Under the pieces are notes generated by a model, which saw only the letters and a list, made by a program, of their open reading frames with translations, was not told the origin of the DNA and ran no database searches. The position numbers and the translations under genes were made by a program. Shown piece by piece: positions 54,135 through 63,336 of a DNA stretch of 64,000 nucleotides. The DNA lies in contig JAHBXO010000004.1 of assembly GCA_019636445.1 (NCBI GenBank), positions 124,001 through 188,000 on the forward strand, given 5' to 3'. The DNA comes from Gemmataceae bacterium. GTDB lineage: Bacteria > Planctomycetota > Planctomycetia > Gemmatales > Gemmataceae. The first letter of the stretch is position 1; each line of letters starts with the position of its first letter.

Positions 54135-54968
54135 ATGTTCCGCATCGTATCGATTGTCGTCCTCGCCCTGGCCGGCACGCTCCCGGCCGCCGAAAAGGAG
54201 ACCCGCTTGTTCGAACTCCGCGTCTACACCGCCGCCAAGGGCAAGCTCGATAACCTCAACGCCCGCTTCCGCGACCACACCGTCAAGCTCTTCGAGAAGC
54301 ATGGCATGACGAACATCGGCTACTGGGTGCCGATCGACAATCCGGACGAACGGCTGATTTACGTCATCGCCCACAAGGACATGGAATCCCGCAACAAGTC
54401 ATTCGCCTCGTTCGTCGCCGACCCCGCTTGGAAAAAGGCCGCGGCCGACTCGGAGAAAGACGGCAAGATCCTGGCGCGGATCGACGAATTCTTCATGACG
54501 GCCACGGATTTCAGCCCGGCAATCAAGGCCGAGAAGAAAGACGGCCAGCGCGTCTTCGAACTGCGGACGTACATCACCCCGGCGAACGGCGTCGCCGCCA
54601 TCAACGCCCGCTTCCGCGACCATACCATCAAGCTCTTCGAGAAGCACGGGATGACGAACGTGGCATACTGGAACCTGGCGGCCAACGACAAGTCGAACGT
54701 GGAGAAGGTGCTGCGCGCCTGCTCGCCGTTCGAGAAGGCGCAGGCGGATGCCGACGGCAAGGCCGACGCGAAACCGGTGTCGCTCATCTACATGCTGTCG
54801 CACGCCTCGCCGGACGCTGCGAAGAAGTCGTTCGACGCGTTCCGAATGGACCCCGACTGGGTCAAGGCCCGCACGGCGTCCGAAGAGAAGGCCGGCGGAT
54901 CGCTCACGGTGAAGGACGGAGTGAAGTCACTGTTCCTGAAACCGACAGACTATTCGCCGACGAAGTGA
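54135..54968 (+). CDS. Exported tandem NIPSNAP protein
   Basis: This 277-residue protein has a signal peptide (MFRIVSIVVLALAGTLPAA) and two NIPSNAP domains (about 25-125 and 140-250). Both contain FELRxY, then INARFRDHT or LNARFRDHT, then FEKHGMTNxxYW. NIPSNAP is a ferredoxin-like alpha-beta fold found in many exported planctomycete proteins; function is unknown. GGAGG 7 nt before the ATG gives a firm start. A strong terminator follows. Confidence 0.92.
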   Translation: MFRIVSIVVLALAGTLPAAEKETRLFELRVYTAAKGKLDNLNARFRDHTVKLFEKHGMTNIGYWVPIDNPDERLIYVIAHKDMESRNKSFASFVADPAWKKAAADSEKDGKILARIDEFFMTATDFSPAIKAEKKDGQRVFELRTYITPANGVAAINARFRDHTIKLFEKHGMTNVAYWNLAANDKSNVEKVLRACSPFEKAQADADGKADAKPVSLIYMLSHASPDAAKKSFDAFRMDPDWVKARTASEEKAGGSLTVKDGVKSLFLKPTDYSPTK

Positions 54969-54986
54969 ATCGAACGACAGTAACGC

Positions 54987-55016
54987 GAAACCGCCGGGGC
55001 CATCCCCGGCGGTTTC
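54987..55016 (+). terminator. Rho-independent terminator
   Basis: A 13-bp stem (GAAACCGCCGGGG/CCCCGGCGGTTTC) with a 4-nt loop is followed by a run of T. On the other strand its A-rich side serves the convergent gene as well. Confidence 0.88.
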
Positions 55017-55027
55017 TTTTTCGTCGA

Positions 55028-55915
55028 TTATCCGGGTCGGCGTTCGGTCGGCCGCGGCGCTTCCGGTCGTCGTTCGCCTTCGCGTCGTTCGCCTTCGCGT
55101 CGCTCGCCGCCTTCGGGCCGCGGGGCGTCGGGACGGCGTTCCATTGGGCGACCTTCGGGGCGGCCTTCGGGTCGTCGTTCGCCTTCGCGTCGTTCGCCGC
55201 CTTCGGGCCGGCGTTCCATTGGGCGACCTTCCGGCCGCGGTGCTTCGGGCCGTCGTTCGCCGCCTTCGGGCCGCGGGGCGTCGGGTCGGCGATAATCGCC
55301 TTCACGACGACGTTCGATTGGACGTCCATCCGGACGGGGCATCGGTTCGCCGCGTCCGAATCCCATCGGCCCGCCGGGGAATCCGCCGGTCATCGGGCCG
55401 CGGTTGAACGGGGCCGGACCACCAGATGCGAGCGGCGGACCGCCGCGGCCCATCGGACCGCCGAAGCCGCCGCCCGTGCGGGCGCCGGGACCACCCGGGC
55501 CGGGGCGGCGGTGGCCGCGTTCGATGGCTTCGATCACTTTCTTCGCGGCCGTGGCACGGGCATCGTCGGGGCCGTTGGCAAGGTTCCGCAGCATCGGCAG
55601 GGCTTTTTCGCCCATCGCCACGAGGCCGGCACGGGCGCTATCGCGGACGGTGTCGTGCGGGTCGATCATGTGCTCGGCGAGCATGTGCATCCAGCGTTCC
55701 ACATGCTCGCGACCGCCGCGTTCCTCGGCCCGGGGCTGATCGCGGCGTTCTTCGCGCGGCTGGTCCCGGCGTGGTTCTTCGCGAGTTCGTTCACGGTTCG
55801 GCGGGCCGCCGGGGCCACCCGGACCGGGACGGGGCCGATCGCCACCAGGAGGTTGTGCGAACGCGGTGCCAAGCCCGAGGCTGGCGAGCGTCAGGAGTGT
55901 CCAAAGTCGACGCAT
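55028..55915 (-). CDS. Exported HEAT-like protein with Arg/Glu/Pro polyampholyte tail
   Basis: This 295-residue protein has a signal peptide (MRRLWTLLTLASLGLGTAFA), a Pro/Arg-rich segment, a short HEAT-like helical block (about 70-125, MLAEHMIDPHDTVRDSARAG and ALPMLRNLANGPDDARAT), and a C-terminal third made of near repeats of RRPEAPRPEG, GGERREGERRPEG and GRPMERRPDA. The tail (encoded by 55028-55320) is a disordered polyampholyte of Arg, Glu, Pro and Gly. The function is unknown; the tail could bind polysaccharide or protein. Repeat copy number may differ between strains. Confidence 0.78.
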   Translation of the reverse strand: MRRLWTLLTLASLGLGTAFAQPPGGDRPRPGPGGPGGPPNRERTREEPRRDQPREERRDQPRAEERGGREHVERWMHMLAEHMIDPHDTVRDSARAGLVAMGEKALPMLRNLANGPDDARATAAKKVIEAIERGHRRPGPGGPGARTGGGFGGPMGRGGPPLASGGPAPFNRGPMTGGFPGGPMGFGRGEPMPRPDGRPIERRREGDYRRPDAPRPEGGERRPEAPRPEGRPMERRPEGGERREGERRPEGRPEGRPMERRPDAPRPEGGERREGERREGERRPEAPRPTERRPG

Positions 55916-56025
55916 GGGAGGTGTACCTGAGAGAGGAATCGGCGGGTTTCCACAGCCTACACAAACAAACGGATCGGCGGAAGCCGACGCGACAGGCGAA
56001 GCGGTGAATTTCCCGTGAGAAGGGG

Positions 56026-57357
56026 TCAGGCGGCGAGCGCCGGCGGTTGGCTCTGCGGGGTGCGCCGCACCACGCGGTTCCAGGCCCCGAGCGCGAGGCG
56101 CGTGCCCCAGCCCCGGCCGGGCGCGGGCATCGGCGGTTCCAGTTCACTCGTACTTGGCCGAAACACCACGATCAGCAACAGTGGCGTGTACCAAAGCACA
56201 TACAGCCCGCCGCGGTCGGCGTACCAGAACTGCACGCCGATGAGCACCGCCGCCGACAGCGCCGAGACGTGCGTCATCGTGCGCACCGACGGCCAGAAGA
56301 ACGACGTGAATGTGAACGCGGCGAACACGATGAACACCGGCAGCCGGTACGCCCAGTGCACGCCCTGCCAGAAACTCTCCGCCAGAGGGCGCTTCCACGG
56401 CTGCCAGTCGGCGAGGTGCAACTGCTGCGAGAGGCCGTTCGGATAATAGCCCGCCGCCCAGACGAGGCTCAGCGTGACGGCCAGGGCTACCGCGGACGCC
56501 GAGAGGAAGCCCAACAGGAACCGCCCCGCGCCCCGCCGCCAGTAGAAGTGCAGCCAAAGCGGCAGGAGCAGCGCCGGGAAGAACGTCGTGCCGGCCGCGA
56601 GGCCGAGCAGCCACCCCGCCACACGCGGATGCCGGTATGCAAAGATCGCCCAGAGTACGAGCGCCGCCGGCAGCACGTGGTGCAACTGCGAGATGTGAAA
56701 CGCCGTGTACGGCAGCAACAAATACAGCCCGCCCATCGCCGCCCCGGTTTCCGCGTCCCGGAAATGCCGCCACCCCACGAAGAACAGCCCGACCACCACC
56801 GCCGCGTGCCCCACCATCGCCAGTCCACGTACCGTCCAGTTCCGCAACGAAGCATAGTCCTGCGCGTCGACCGGTTCACCCTTCGCCACCACGGCCGTCG
56901 CCCCTTCCGCCACCCCTTCGATGGCGACGGATTGCTTGCCGACCGGTTCCCACGCGTCCGGCGGCCGCCGCGCCGCCACCGCGGCCAGACAGATGAACAG
57001 CGCGATCCCCAGCCACGTCAGCCCCGCCACCGACAGGTTCGAGCGCACCGCCGGCCGATGCACCGCCCCAAGGTCCAGGAAGCAGCGCACGAACCAGAAC
57101 GCCGACGCCCCCAGCAGCCACGCGTAGCCCCACACTCGCTCCCCGGCCGCGATGCTCGGCTCCGCGCTCGCGGTCTGATTCGCTTCCTGCAATAGCAGAA
57201 ACCCGGGTACGAACAGGAACAGAGCGAGCAGGTCCCAATTCCTTAGCGCCAGCGGCCGAGGGAAGTGGAAGAACAACGCCACGGCCATCGCGAACGCGAA
57301 ATAGAACCAGGAGGTCGAGTTCGGCAGGTGGAATTCGAAGAAGATCGACGCGAACAC
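56026..57357 (-). CDS. Polytopic membrane protein (glycosyltransferase-like)
   Basis: This 443-residue protein has about ten hydrophobic helices. A non-membrane loop of roughly 70 residues (about 135-185) follows the early helices. The helix pattern resembles GT-C-type or dolichol-phosphate-mannosyltransferase-like proteins, but no catalytic Asp-Glu motif near the first loop was identified. No family is claimed. The C-terminus is Pro/Arg-rich. It lies divergent from the metallophosphoesterase gene, 109 nt apart. Confidence 0.7.
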   Translation of the reverse strand: MFASIFFEFHLPNSTSWFYFAFAMAVALFFHFPRPLALRNWDLLALFLFVPGFLLLQEANQTASAEPSIAAGERVWGYAWLLGASAFWFVRCFLDLGAVHRPAVRSNLSVAGLTWLGIALFICLAAVAARRPPDAWEPVGKQSVAIEGVAEGATAVVAKGEPVDAQDYASLRNWTVRGLAMVGHAAVVVGLFFVGWRHFRDAETGAAMGGLYLLLPYTAFHISQLHHVLPAALVLWAIFAYRHPRVAGWLLGLAAGTTFFPALLLPLWLHFYWRRGAGRFLLGFLSASAVALAVTLSLVWAAGYYPNGLSQQLHLADWQPWKRPLAESFWQGVHWAYRLPVFIVFAAFTFTSFFWPSVRTMTHVSALSAAVLIGVQFWYADRGGLYVLWYTPLLLIVVFRPSTSELEPPMPAPGRGWGTRLALGAWNRVVRRTPQSQPPALAA

Positions 57358-57466
57358 CGGTCTCTCCTTCGACGGGGACGGGAATCGGGCAGGATCGTTT
57401 TACGGAGATTCCCGCCCGCGAACGCCGGAATACGATGTCCGCATCCCCTCCCCGCAGGCGACCGCC

Positions 57467-58333
57467 ATGAACGATTTCCCCACCCGCCGCGCCTTCCTGC
57501 GCGACGGCGCGCTCGTCCTCGCCGCCGCCGGTTCCTGCGCCAGCGCCGCCGACGCCCCGGCCATGCGCTTCGGCGTCATCACCGACCTCCACTACGCCGA
57601 CAAGCCCCCCGCCGGCACCCGCCACTACCGCGAAACGATCGCCAAACTCGCCGAGGCCGGCCGGCAGTTCGCCAAGGACAAGCCCGCCTTCGTCGTCGAA
57701 CTCGGCGACCTCATCGACGCCGCCAGCGCCGTCGAGACGGAACTCGCCTACCTCAAGACCATCAACAAGGAGTTCGCCGCCATCGCCAAGGATCGCCACC
57801 ACGTCCTCGGCAATCACTGCGTCGACATGCTTACGAAGGACGAATTCCTCGGCGGCATCGAACGCAAGGACGCCCACTATTCCTTCGATTCCGGCGGCAC
57901 GCACTTCGTTGTCCTAGACGCCTGCTACCGCTCCGACGGCAAGCCCTACGGCCGCAAGAACTCGAAATGGAACGACGCCAACATCCCCGCCGCCGAACTC
58001 GACTGGCTCAAGCAGGACTTGAAGGCCGCGAAGGGGAAGGTGATCGTGTTCGTTCACCAGCGGCTGGACGTGACCAACGACTACCGCATCCAGAACGCCC
58101 CCGCCGTGCGCAAGCTGCTGGAAGACTCGGGCAAGGTCCTCGCCGTCTTCCAGGGCCACAGCCACAAGAACGACCACAAGGAGATCGCCGGCATCCACTA
58201 CTGCACGCTGGTCGGGATGATCGAAGGTTCGGGCGCCGAGAACAACGGCTATTCGACCGTGGACGTTAAGTCGGACGGAACGATCGTGATTGCGGGATAT
58301 CGCAAGCAGGAGGGGTATTCGTGGAAGGGGTAG
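57467..58333 (+). CDS. Tat-exported calcineurin-like metallophosphoesterase
   Basis: This 288-residue protein has a Tat-like signal (TRRAFLRDGALVLAAAGS) and the metallophosphoesterase motifs ITDLHYAD (D-x-H), LGDLID (GDxxD), GNHC (usual GNHD/E with Cys), FVHQ and GHSHKND (GHxH). The dinuclear metal site is therefore nearly complete. It probably hydrolyses a phosphodiester or phosphomonoester in the periplasm. The Cys in GNHC is an unusual replacement. It is divergent from the polytopic membrane gene. Confidence 0.9.
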   Translation: MNDFPTRRAFLRDGALVLAAAGSCASAADAPAMRFGVITDLHYADKPPAGTRHYRETIAKLAEAGRQFAKDKPAFVVELGDLIDAASAVETELAYLKTINKEFAAIAKDRHHVLGNHCVDMLTKDEFLGGIERKDAHYSFDSGGTHFVVLDACYRSDGKPYGRKNSKWNDANIPAAELDWLKQDLKAAKGKVIVFVHQRLDVTNDYRIQNAPAVRKLLEDSGKVLAVFQGHSHKNDHKEIAGIHYCTLVGMIEGSGAENNGYSTVDVKSDGTIVIAGYRKQEGYSWKG

Positions 58334-58521
58334 TCGGTAATGGTCAGATCGCGGTTCATTTGATCCGGGTTTGACAAAGGGACCGCGTTCCCGTCCGGCC
58401 GGATATGCGGCTTGAAAATCAAGTGGTCGGTTCGACACGCTCGAGCGCTCCGGCTTTTCCGCAGTCCGCATATTTCTGTTCTAGATTCCGGGTGTGACCC
58501 GCCGCCACGCCCGGTGCGCCC

Positions 58522-59937
58522 ATGGAACAAACCGAACGACCGCATAGCCCTGGTGGTTGGCGCACGCTGACAGCCAAAGAGACCGTTGGGTCGACCATTG
58601 GCCCATCCAGCGTTACGCCACCTCCCTTTTCGGTAACCGCAATCACTTCGGACCACCGAACCGCGATTGACCGCTACAAAAGGGCGATCCAGAAGCAGAT
58701 CGTGGATGCGGTCGGCGGTTCGAAATTGAAGATGCCGAATCCGGAAACGCAACGCAATGAAATCCGGTCATTGATCATCAAGCAAATCGCCCAGGATCCT
58801 CCGCCGGCTCCTGTTGCGGAGCATGAGCGAATCGCACGTGAGATTCTCGACGACATTCTGGGATTGGGGCCGCTCGAACCCCTGTTTGCGGATCCCAGCA
58901 TTTCGGACATTCTCGTCAACGGCCCCCAAGAGGTTTATGTCGAAAGGCGAGGGGTTCTGGAATTGACGGACGTGCAATTCCGTGACGACGACCATGTCAT
59001 ACAGGTCATCCGCAGGATCGTGGAGCGAATCAATCGCAGGGTCGATGATTCCTCTCCGATGGTCGATGCCCGGCTACCGGATGGCTCTCGCGTGAATGCC
59101 ATCATCCCGCCCTTGAGTCTCCGAGGCCCGGCGATCAGTATTCGTCGGTTCGGGAATAAAGCGAGGACCTTGGAGGATCTGATCCGGCTTCACATGCTCA
59201 CGCCCGAGATTGCCAATTACCTCCGGGCAGCGGTGAAGTCCCGTTTGAACGTCGTGATCAGTGGGGGAACCGGTTCCGGGAAGACCACGCTCCTGAATGC
59301 CCTGAGTCATTCGATTCCGGATACCGAGCGGATAGTGACGATCGAGGACTCCGCGGAACTGAAGTTGCAACAGCGTCACGTGCTTCCGTTGGAAGCGAGA
59401 CCGGCCAACATCGAGGGTAAAGGGGCGGTTACGGTGCGGGACCTCGTCCGCAATGCGCTGCGGATGCGGCCGGACCGGATTGTGATCGGAGAGTGCCGGG
59501 GGAGTGAAGCGTTCGATATGCTCCAGGCGATGAATACCGGCCACAATGGTTCGCTGACAACGTTGCATGCCAACACGCCACGGGATGTGCTGACACGCCT
59601 GGAGACTATGGTACTCATGGCGGGTTACGATCTTCCCGTCCGGGTCGTCCGCCAACAGATTGCATCGGCGGTGAATGTGATTGTGCAAACTAATCGATTG
59701 ATCGGCGGATTGCGACGCGTGACGTCCGTCACCGAGATCACCGGGATGGAACAGGACGTGATCTGCATGCAGGAACTCTTCAACTATCAACAGCAGGGAA
59801 TGTCGCCGACGGGAACTGTCACCGGTTTCTTCCAGTCGACGGGCGTGCGGACGCATTACTCGGAACAGATGAACACGGCGGGATGCCGCCTGGGGCAGGA
59901 CCTTTTTGCCGAGCGGATTCTGCACCGCGATTATTGA
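58522..59937 (+). CDS. cpaF: CpaF/TadA-type secretion ATPase
   Basis: This 471-residue protein is a type II/IV secretion system ATPase of the CpaF family. It has the N-terminal all-helical part ([20 protein letters not shown]), Walker [10 protein letters not shown] near residues 248-256, an Asp box ([10 protein letters not shown]), Walker B ([12 protein letters not shown] near 319-330) and the His box ([10 protein letters not shown]). Such ATPases power Tad pilus assembly from the cytoplasm. No other tad gene is present apart from the CpaE-like gene converging on it. Codon use is visibly less G/C-biased at third positions than in the phosphoesterase gene before it. Confidence 0.93.
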   Translation: MEQTERPHSPGGWRTLTAKETVGSTIGPSSVTPPPFSVTAITSDHRTAIDRYKRAIQKQIVDAVGGSKLKMPNPETQRNEIRSLIIKQIAQDPPPAPVAEHERIAREILDDILGLGPLEPLFADPSISDILVNGPQEVYVERRGVLELTDVQFRDDDHVIQVIRRIVERINRRVDDSSPMVDARLPDGSRVNAIIPPLSLRGPAISIRRFGNKARTLEDLIRLHMLTPEIANYLRAAVKSRLNVVISGGTGSGKTTLLNALSHSIPDTERIVTIEDSAELKLQQRHVLPLEARPANIEGKGAVTVRDLVRNALRMRPDRIVIGECRGSEAFDMLQAMNTGHNGSLTTLHANTPRDVLTRLETMVLMAGYDLPVRVVRQQIASAVNVIVQTNRLIGGLRRVTSVTEITGMEQDVICMQELFNYQQQGMSPTGTVTGFFQSTGVRTHYSEQMNTAGCRLGQDLFAERILHRDY

Positions 59938-59990
59938 TGCGATGACGCTCCCATGTCACTTGGATTGGGATCGCTCCGCGTGACCCGGTT

Positions 59991-61184
59991 TCAAGAGTTC
60001 CGGAATCGGTTGAGGGCTGTCTTCAAGCGATCCCAGATCGGAATGATCGGCAGGTGAACGGGGAAATGCGACTGCTCGAGGATCGTCGCGGCAAGTGCGC
60101 GAATGTCGGTGATCGAGCGGCTGGCGGGGACCACTTCTCGGAGCAATCGGGCTTGGTGAATCGCCGCTTGATGGCCCGGGCCGTCATCCGCGACGGGCAC
60201 GACCGGGTTCAATTGCAGGAGATCTTTCAAGGCCGTCGTCGAAAAGGATTTCAGTTCGGAATCGTACTGGTTGACGATTAGTCCGATATCCTTGATGCCC
60301 TTTTCAAAGAGCGCATCCCGGATGACTTTGGCGGACTGGACGGATGGGACATTCTGGCGGGTCACGAGGAAGATCTGGTCCGCCTCGGAAAGGGCTTGAA
60401 AGTAATCAGGATCGAATGTGTATGGCATGTCCATGATGATAAAGTTGGATACCTGGCGGAGACATCGCACGACTTTGTGCAAGCGGCCCGGCGGGGGCGT
60501 GAAACGGTCAAGGCTTTTGGTTTGGCCGGCGAGCACGAAAAGATGGTCGTTGTAAGCGGTCAGCGCCGCTTTCACGGTTGCGAGGTTGGGATCGACGCCA
60601 TCGGTCAATAACTCCCGCGTTGTCATCGTCGGGTTCAAATCGAGTTGTGTCGCCAGGCGGCCCATTCCAAGAGACATCTCCGTGAGAACGACGGGTAATT
60701 CGCCAATCGCTGCCAGTTCGGCCGCCAGGTTGATCGAAAGGCTCGTGGCCCCGCAACCTTCAACGACTCCGCTGATAGCGATGACGATACTTGGCGACTC
60801 TCGCAATCCAAATTGCAGAAGCAACCGATCCAGCGACTTCTCCAGTTCGACCGGGTCAAACGGATACGGGAGGATCTGCGAAGCACCGGCCCGACTCACG
60901 CGAAATAGTGCAGTCGTATCGACATCGCCTTCAACGACGGCCAGGACGGGCCAGCCGGGAAAGTGCCCTTCCAGTCGGGATAGTTTTTCGACATCCGATA
61001 TGGAACGCAATTGAATCACGATCAACCTCCGTGTCGTATCCGGAAGTGACGGCCAGCGTTGAAGCATGGCGTCCACGGTCGGGAACTCTTCCGCAATCGT
61101 GACGGCATTGTCGATCAATCCCAGGCGGAGCGGCTCCGGAGTGGCCTGCGAGTGGTGGATGATCACGGCATTCAGCGGAAACAT
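59991..61184 (-). CDS. CpaE-like MinD/ParA-family protein
   Basis: This 397-residue protein has an N-terminal receiver-like region (about 1-125) and a C-terminal MinD/ParA fold (about 130-360). The Walker-A-like segment reads GVVEGCGATS instead of KGGxGKT, so the conserved lysines are missing, which is common in CpaE proteins of Tad pilus systems. Other landmarks are FIIMDMPYTFDPD and VTRQNVPSVQSAK. It is likely a localisation factor. It converges on cpaF with 53 nt between the ends, an unusual arrangement because tad genes are normally co-directional. Confidence 0.87.
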   Translation of the reverse strand: MFPLNAVIIHHSQATPEPLRLGLIDNAVTIAEEFPTVDAMLQRWPSLPDTTRRLIVIQLRSISDVEKLSRLEGHFPGWPVLAVVEGDVDTTALFRVSRAGASQILPYPFDPVELEKSLDRLLLQFGLRESPSIVIAISGVVEGCGATSLSINLAAELAAIGELPVVLTEMSLGMGRLATQLDLNPTMTTRELLTDGVDPNLATVKAALTAYNDHLFVLAGQTKSLDRFTPPPGRLHKVVRCLRQVSNFIIMDMPYTFDPDYFQALSEADQIFLVTRQNVPSVQSAKVIRDALFEKGIKDIGLIVNQYDSELKSFSTTALKDLLQLNPVVPVADDGPGHQAAIHQARLLREVVPASRSITDIRALAATILEQSHFPVHLPIIPIWDRLKTALNRFRNS

Positions 61185-61365
61185 TGGGCGAACTCCGAAC
61201 GGATAACCACGCGCTTGCGGCGGAAGGTTCGACAGGGAGATAGGTTTAACTTGCGCGGGGCTGTGTGTAGATCTTCTGGGTGGTCATCCCGGATCGAGGA
61301 GAAAACGGATCACCAATCAACCGTAGCACAATTTGCCGCTGTTTGAGGTGCTGACGGTTTGACGG

Positions 61366-61521
61366 TCAGCCCGAATCACTGCGCAGCCGACCGAGACGGG
61401 CGTATTGAGTGGGGGTGAGGTAGCCGAGCGACGAGAGCTTGCGGTCGAAGCGGTAGTAGACCCCATACTCCTGGACCACGTGTCGCACGTACGCCTCACT
61501 GTCGCACTCGGCGGTCGCCAT
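61366..61521 (-). pseudogene. IS3-type transposase C-terminal remnant
   Basis: The minus strand reads 51 residues ending at a stop (61366-61368): EAYVRHVVQEYGVYYRFDRK then LSSLGYLTPTQYARL. The YYxxxRxxSSLGYLTPxQYA pattern is the C-terminal end of the integrase core of IS3-like transposases. The catalytic DDE residues and inverted repeats are absent, and an in-frame stop lies just upstream of the ATG at 61521. It is therefore a decayed element end. Confidence 0.75.
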
Positions 61522-61713
61522 CTCCGTCTAAAGCATTCCCCCGAACAACTTTCCATGTAGGCGTTACCTCAATTCGGAATTCCCGCAGGAGGGTCGCGCC
61601 GCGGCCGAGCGGATCGCGTGAACGGAACGGTTTGCCGCGATCGCAGGGACCGTCCGCGAGCGGCGGTGGCGGGTCGGGATCGCCCGACCGATGGCGGGGT
61701 GCCGCGCTGAACG

Positions 61714-61719
61714 TAGAAC
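61714..61719 (+). promoter_or_regulatory. -10-like element (TAGAAC)
   Basis: TAGAAC ends 27 nt before the ATG at 61747. No -35 is clear. Confidence 0.3.
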
Positions 61720-61746
61720 AATCTGTCCCGCCTTCGGAGCCGATCC

Positions 61747-62922
61747 ATGGATTCCCCGCCGACCGACGCCAGCCCGCTCGATTCGATCCGCGATCAACTC
61801 GCGGCGGCCGGTCCGCATGCCGCGGCCGATCGCCTGTGCGAGCGCCTCAAGGCCGATGGCGACTGGCACTCGTACTTTTACGCGCGACTGCTGCGGAAAC
61901 GGGTGGAACTCGGCGTGTCGCCGTTCCCGTCCGGACCGTCGAGCGAACTGCCGCCTTCGACACACGAGCCGTACGAGGCCGCGATCCGCGACGCCGCCCG
62001 CGAGGTCGGCCATGCGCTGCTCGCTCAGAAGGACTTCCCGCGCGCATGGGGCTACTTCCGCCTCATCGGCGAACCCGGCCCCGTCCGCGATGCCCTCGAC
62101 AAGTACGAACCCGGCCCCGACGACGATACCTACCCGATCGTCGACATCGCCTGGCACCAGCAGGTGCACCCGAAACGCGGCTTCGACATCTACCTGTCGC
62201 GCCACGGCATCTGCTCGACCATCACGATGGTCGGCAGCACCGACCTGAGCGCCCACCCCGACCTGCGAAACCATTGCTACGGCCAGCTCGTGCGCACGCT
62301 CTACGAGCAACTCGCGGAACGGCTGCGCAACGACCTCGAGCATCGCGGGCTGCCCGTCGGCGACGGCGTGCGCGCGATGCTTCGGGATGAACTGTTCGGG
62401 GAGGACGCGTATCATATCGACGTTTCGCACCTGTCGAGCGTGGTGCAGATGGCGATCCAACTTCCGCCGACGGAACGGGAGTCGCTAGAGCGGGCGCTCG
62501 AACTGAGCGAATACGGCGAACGGCTCTCGCCGCAGTTCCAGGGCGGCGGCGACTGCCCGTTCGAGAACTCGTACGCGGACTATTCCGTGTACCTGCGGGT
62601 CTTGTTGGGGCGGGAATCGGAAAATGGCTTGAAGCATTTCGAGGACAAGATCGCCGGTGAGCTGGCGGAGGGGGTCACGTTTCCGGCGGAGGTGTTCGTC
62701 AATCTGCTGTTGAAGCTGGATCGGAAGGCGGACGCGCTGGCGGCGGCGCGCCGCTATTTGGAGCACGCGGACGAGCGGAACCTCTCGTGCCCCGGCCCGA
62801 TGGAACTGGCGCGGCAGGTGGGCGACTTCGCCGCCGTGGCAAACGCGGCCAAGGAGAAGGGGGACGCGGTGACATTTCTGGCGGGTTTGATCGCCGCCGG
62901 TTCGTCGACTTCGTCGTCGTAA
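61747..62922 (+). CDS. Conserved-looking hypothetical protein
   Basis: This 391-residue protein was not recognised. It is soluble and largely helical, with no signal peptide. An early helical pair (QLAAAGPHAAADRLCERLKA) and late helices (AEVFVNLLLKLDRKADALAAARRYLEHAD) resemble degenerate TPR-type repeats. The middle (HPKRGFDIYLSRHGICSTITMV) contains His residues spaced like a metal site, but this is only a pattern. The codon bias is typical of the region, which argues for a real gene. It follows the transposase remnant and is 414 nt before the sigma-70 gene. Confidence 0.72.
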   Translation: MDSPPTDASPLDSIRDQLAAAGPHAAADRLCERLKADGDWHSYFYARLLRKRVELGVSPFPSGPSSELPPSTHEPYEAAIRDAAREVGHALLAQKDFPRAWGYFRLIGEPGPVRDALDKYEPGPDDDTYPIVDIAWHQQVHPKRGFDIYLSRHGICSTITMVGSTDLSAHPDLRNHCYGQLVRTLYEQLAERLRNDLEHRGLPVGDGVRAMLRDELFGEDAYHIDVSHLSSVVQMAIQLPPTERESLERALELSEYGERLSPQFQGGGDCPFENSYADYSVYLRVLLGRESENGLKHFEDKIAGELAEGVTFPAEVFVNLLLKLDRKADALAAARRYLEHADERNLSCPGPMELARQVGDFAAVANAAKEKGDAVTFLAGLIAAGSSTSSS

Positions 62923-63336
62923 GATTGGCAAAGTGAGGAGTTTGCGGACGAGCCGCGGGCCGGGGAAAGGCGTCCGGTTGCAACGGTCGTTCGGATGGTA
63001 AACGTCGGGGCGCACATTCGGCCCATCTTGTGCAGGATTCCCGACCCGAAAACTTTTCGATCCGACCCCGCTGGAAAGCGGGGGTATATTATCCCTGTCC
63101 CCCTGAACGACCCGGTCGCACCGAACCTGCCGGTTTTGCCACGAGTCTGGTTTGACGGTTGGGGTTGGCGACCCTCCGACCGTACAATTTCTTGTTCGAC
63201 CCCCGCGTCGGGCGCCCGGAACTGCCCGCCGCCAGACCCCACCCGCGCACGGATGACGTCCGCCCCGACCGACGCTGGCGGCCGATTCGGCCGCGACGCG
63301 CGGGAGGTAGCGGTTTCCTTCGAGGTATCCGCGTAC
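62923..63336. other. Intergenic region upstream of sigma-70 gene (414 bp)
   Basis: No gene is seen. A hairpin (CCCCGCT/AGCGGGG, loop GGAA) lies at 63066-63083 directly before TATATT (63085-63090). The TATATT is a possible -10 box without a -35. The rest is likely an untranslated leader of up to about 240 nt. Confidence 0.5.

Noticed and set aside
55028..55330. Repeated units in the polyampholyte gene as a CRISPR array
   Set aside because: The repeats are irregular in length and spacing, are coding, and lack unique spacers.
58371..58410. TTGACA upstream of cpaF as a promoter
   Set aside because: No -10-like hexamer lies 16-18 nt downstream; the next AT-rich spot is about 25 nt away.
61317..61556. 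Minus-strand 79-residue frame as a gene
   Set aside because: The real similarity (IS3 transposase tail) is in a different frame of the same strand; the 79-residue frame is a shadow.
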